Below are positions 5,440 to 5,799 of a stretch of 5,799 nt of DNA, in pieces. Under the pieces are notes generated by a model. That model saw only the letters and a list, made by a program, of their open reading frames with translations, made no database searches and was not told the origin of the DNA. The position numbers and the translations under genes were made by a program. Each line of letters starts with the position of its first letter. Position 1 is the stretch's first letter. The DNA is from Syntrophomonadaceae bacterium (lineage in GTDB: Bacteria; Bacillota; Dethiobacteria; DTU022). The stretch is taken from assembly GCA_007136055.1 (NCBI GenBank), contig SLHT01000042.1, forward strand, positions 1-5,799. Reading direction: 5' to 3'.

Positions 5440-5799
5440 ATGCAAACTTCGAACCAAACATAGTCGCGTTTCTTTGTAACTGGTGTTCTTACGCGGGCGC
5501 CGACCTGGCAGGGACAAGTCGGGTTAACTACCCTTCCAATATCCAAATTATCAGGGTAATGTGTTCCGGGCGGGTTAACCCCTTGTACGTCATGAACGCT
5601 CTCCAGCAGGGCGCCGATGGGGTCCTTGTCTCGGGGTGCCACCCGGGTGACTGCCACTACATGGAAGGCAACTACTACGCCCGGCGCCGTCTGGGCATGC
5701 TAAAAGATCTGATGGAATTTGTCGGTGTCGATCCAAGGCGCTTCCATATGAGCTGGGTTTCGGCTTCCGAAGGACACAAGTGGAAAGAAGTAGTGGAAA
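5436..5799 (+). CDS. mvhD: MvhD/FlpD family [2Fe-2S] protein, hydrogenase delta subunit-like (3' truncated by window)
   Basis: ATG 5436 overlaps the hdrA stop (ATGA). It opens a frame of 121 full codons that runs off the window, probably missing only the last few dozen residues of a family of about 140. The conserved features are FLCNWCSYAGADLAG (C14, C17), IRVMCSGRV (C43), GADGVLVSGCHPGDCHY (C68, C73), GN followed by RR, and the end motif WVSASEG (107-113). The five Cys match the set known to hold one [2Fe-2S] cluster. In methanogens and many bacteria MvhD passes electrons between HdrA and a hydrogenase, formate dehydrogenase or other oxidoreductase, and is sometimes fused to HdrA. GGGGG at 5424-5428 provides an RBS 7 bases upstream inside hdrA. 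Four-base overlap and coupling make a stable HdrA-MvhD pair likely. The gene downstream, outside the window, should show the partner. Confidence 0.95.
   Translation, partial: MNANFEPNIVAFLCNWCSYAGADLAGTSRVNYPSNIQIIRVMCSGRVNPLYVMNALQQGADGVLVSGCHPGDCHYMEGNYYARRRLGMLKDLMEFVGVDPRRFHMSWVSASEGHKWKEVVE

Noticed and set aside
5520..5581. Repeated CGGGTTAAC (also at 5309-5317) and the palindrome GGGTTAACCC at 5572-5581
   Set aside because: The copies encode Arg/Val-Asn in conserved protein stretches, and the spacing is irregular; no sign of a regulatory repeat or mobile element.
5250..5657. 135-codon open frame on the - strand across the hdrA/mvhD junction
   Set aside because: It lies opposite clearly conserved hdrA ferredoxin and mvhD coding sequence, has no recognisable domain, and is explained as a shadow of those genes.

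Overview
The window carries most of an electron-transfer operon on the + strand. It fits an anaerobic, low-oxygen-potential bacterium, most likely a Firmicute of the Clostridia/Peptococcaceae type (syntroph, acetogen or sulfate reducer). That placement is inference. It rests on the soluble heterodisulfide-reductase (Hdr) and ETF gene set, strong AGGAGG-type ribosome binding sites, a TTG start and A+T-rich intergenic DNA around genes of moderate GC. No taxonomic marker gene is present.

Layout: bases 1-72 are the last 23 codons of an unrecognised upstream gene. Bases 73-439 form an A+T-rich gap without a convincing gene. Its distal part holds two tandem Shine-Dalgarno (SD) sequences, a possible 19-codon leader ORF, three ACCGG(T) motifs able to form two competing hairpins, and a perfect TATAAT box. 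Then come five tightly spaced genes: an HdrC-HdrB fusion (440-1594), etfB (1629-2417), etfA (2417-3388), an HdrA-like FAD/iron-sulfur protein (3439-5439), and mvhD/flpD (5436 to the window edge, incomplete). etfB/etfA overlap by 1 base and hdrA/mvhD by 4 bases, so translational coupling and a single transcript are likely.

How the genes may work together (inference from family knowledge): EtfAB exchanges electrons with a flavin dehydrogenase such as an acyl-CoA dehydrogenase. The HdrCB fusion carries cubane clusters and at least one CCG-type cluster site, and could be the wire between ETF and HdrA. HdrA has the FAD and many clusters of the flavin-based electron-bifurcating Hdr subunit. MvhD is the [2Fe-2S] adaptor that connects HdrA to a hydrogenase, formate dehydrogenase or other partner. 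The set therefore looks like a soluble ETF-Hdr-MvhD complex that could couple a flavin dehydrogenase to low-potential or H2/formate/NAD(P)H chemistry by bifurcation or confurcation. Neither the substrate dehydrogenase nor the terminal partner lies in the window.

The main points for a second look are the ETF-Hdr-MvhD combination, the unusual leader upstream of an SD-poor first gene, a perfect 10-bp hairpin inside etfB, and departures from consensus in EtfB, the HdrCB fusion and HdrA.
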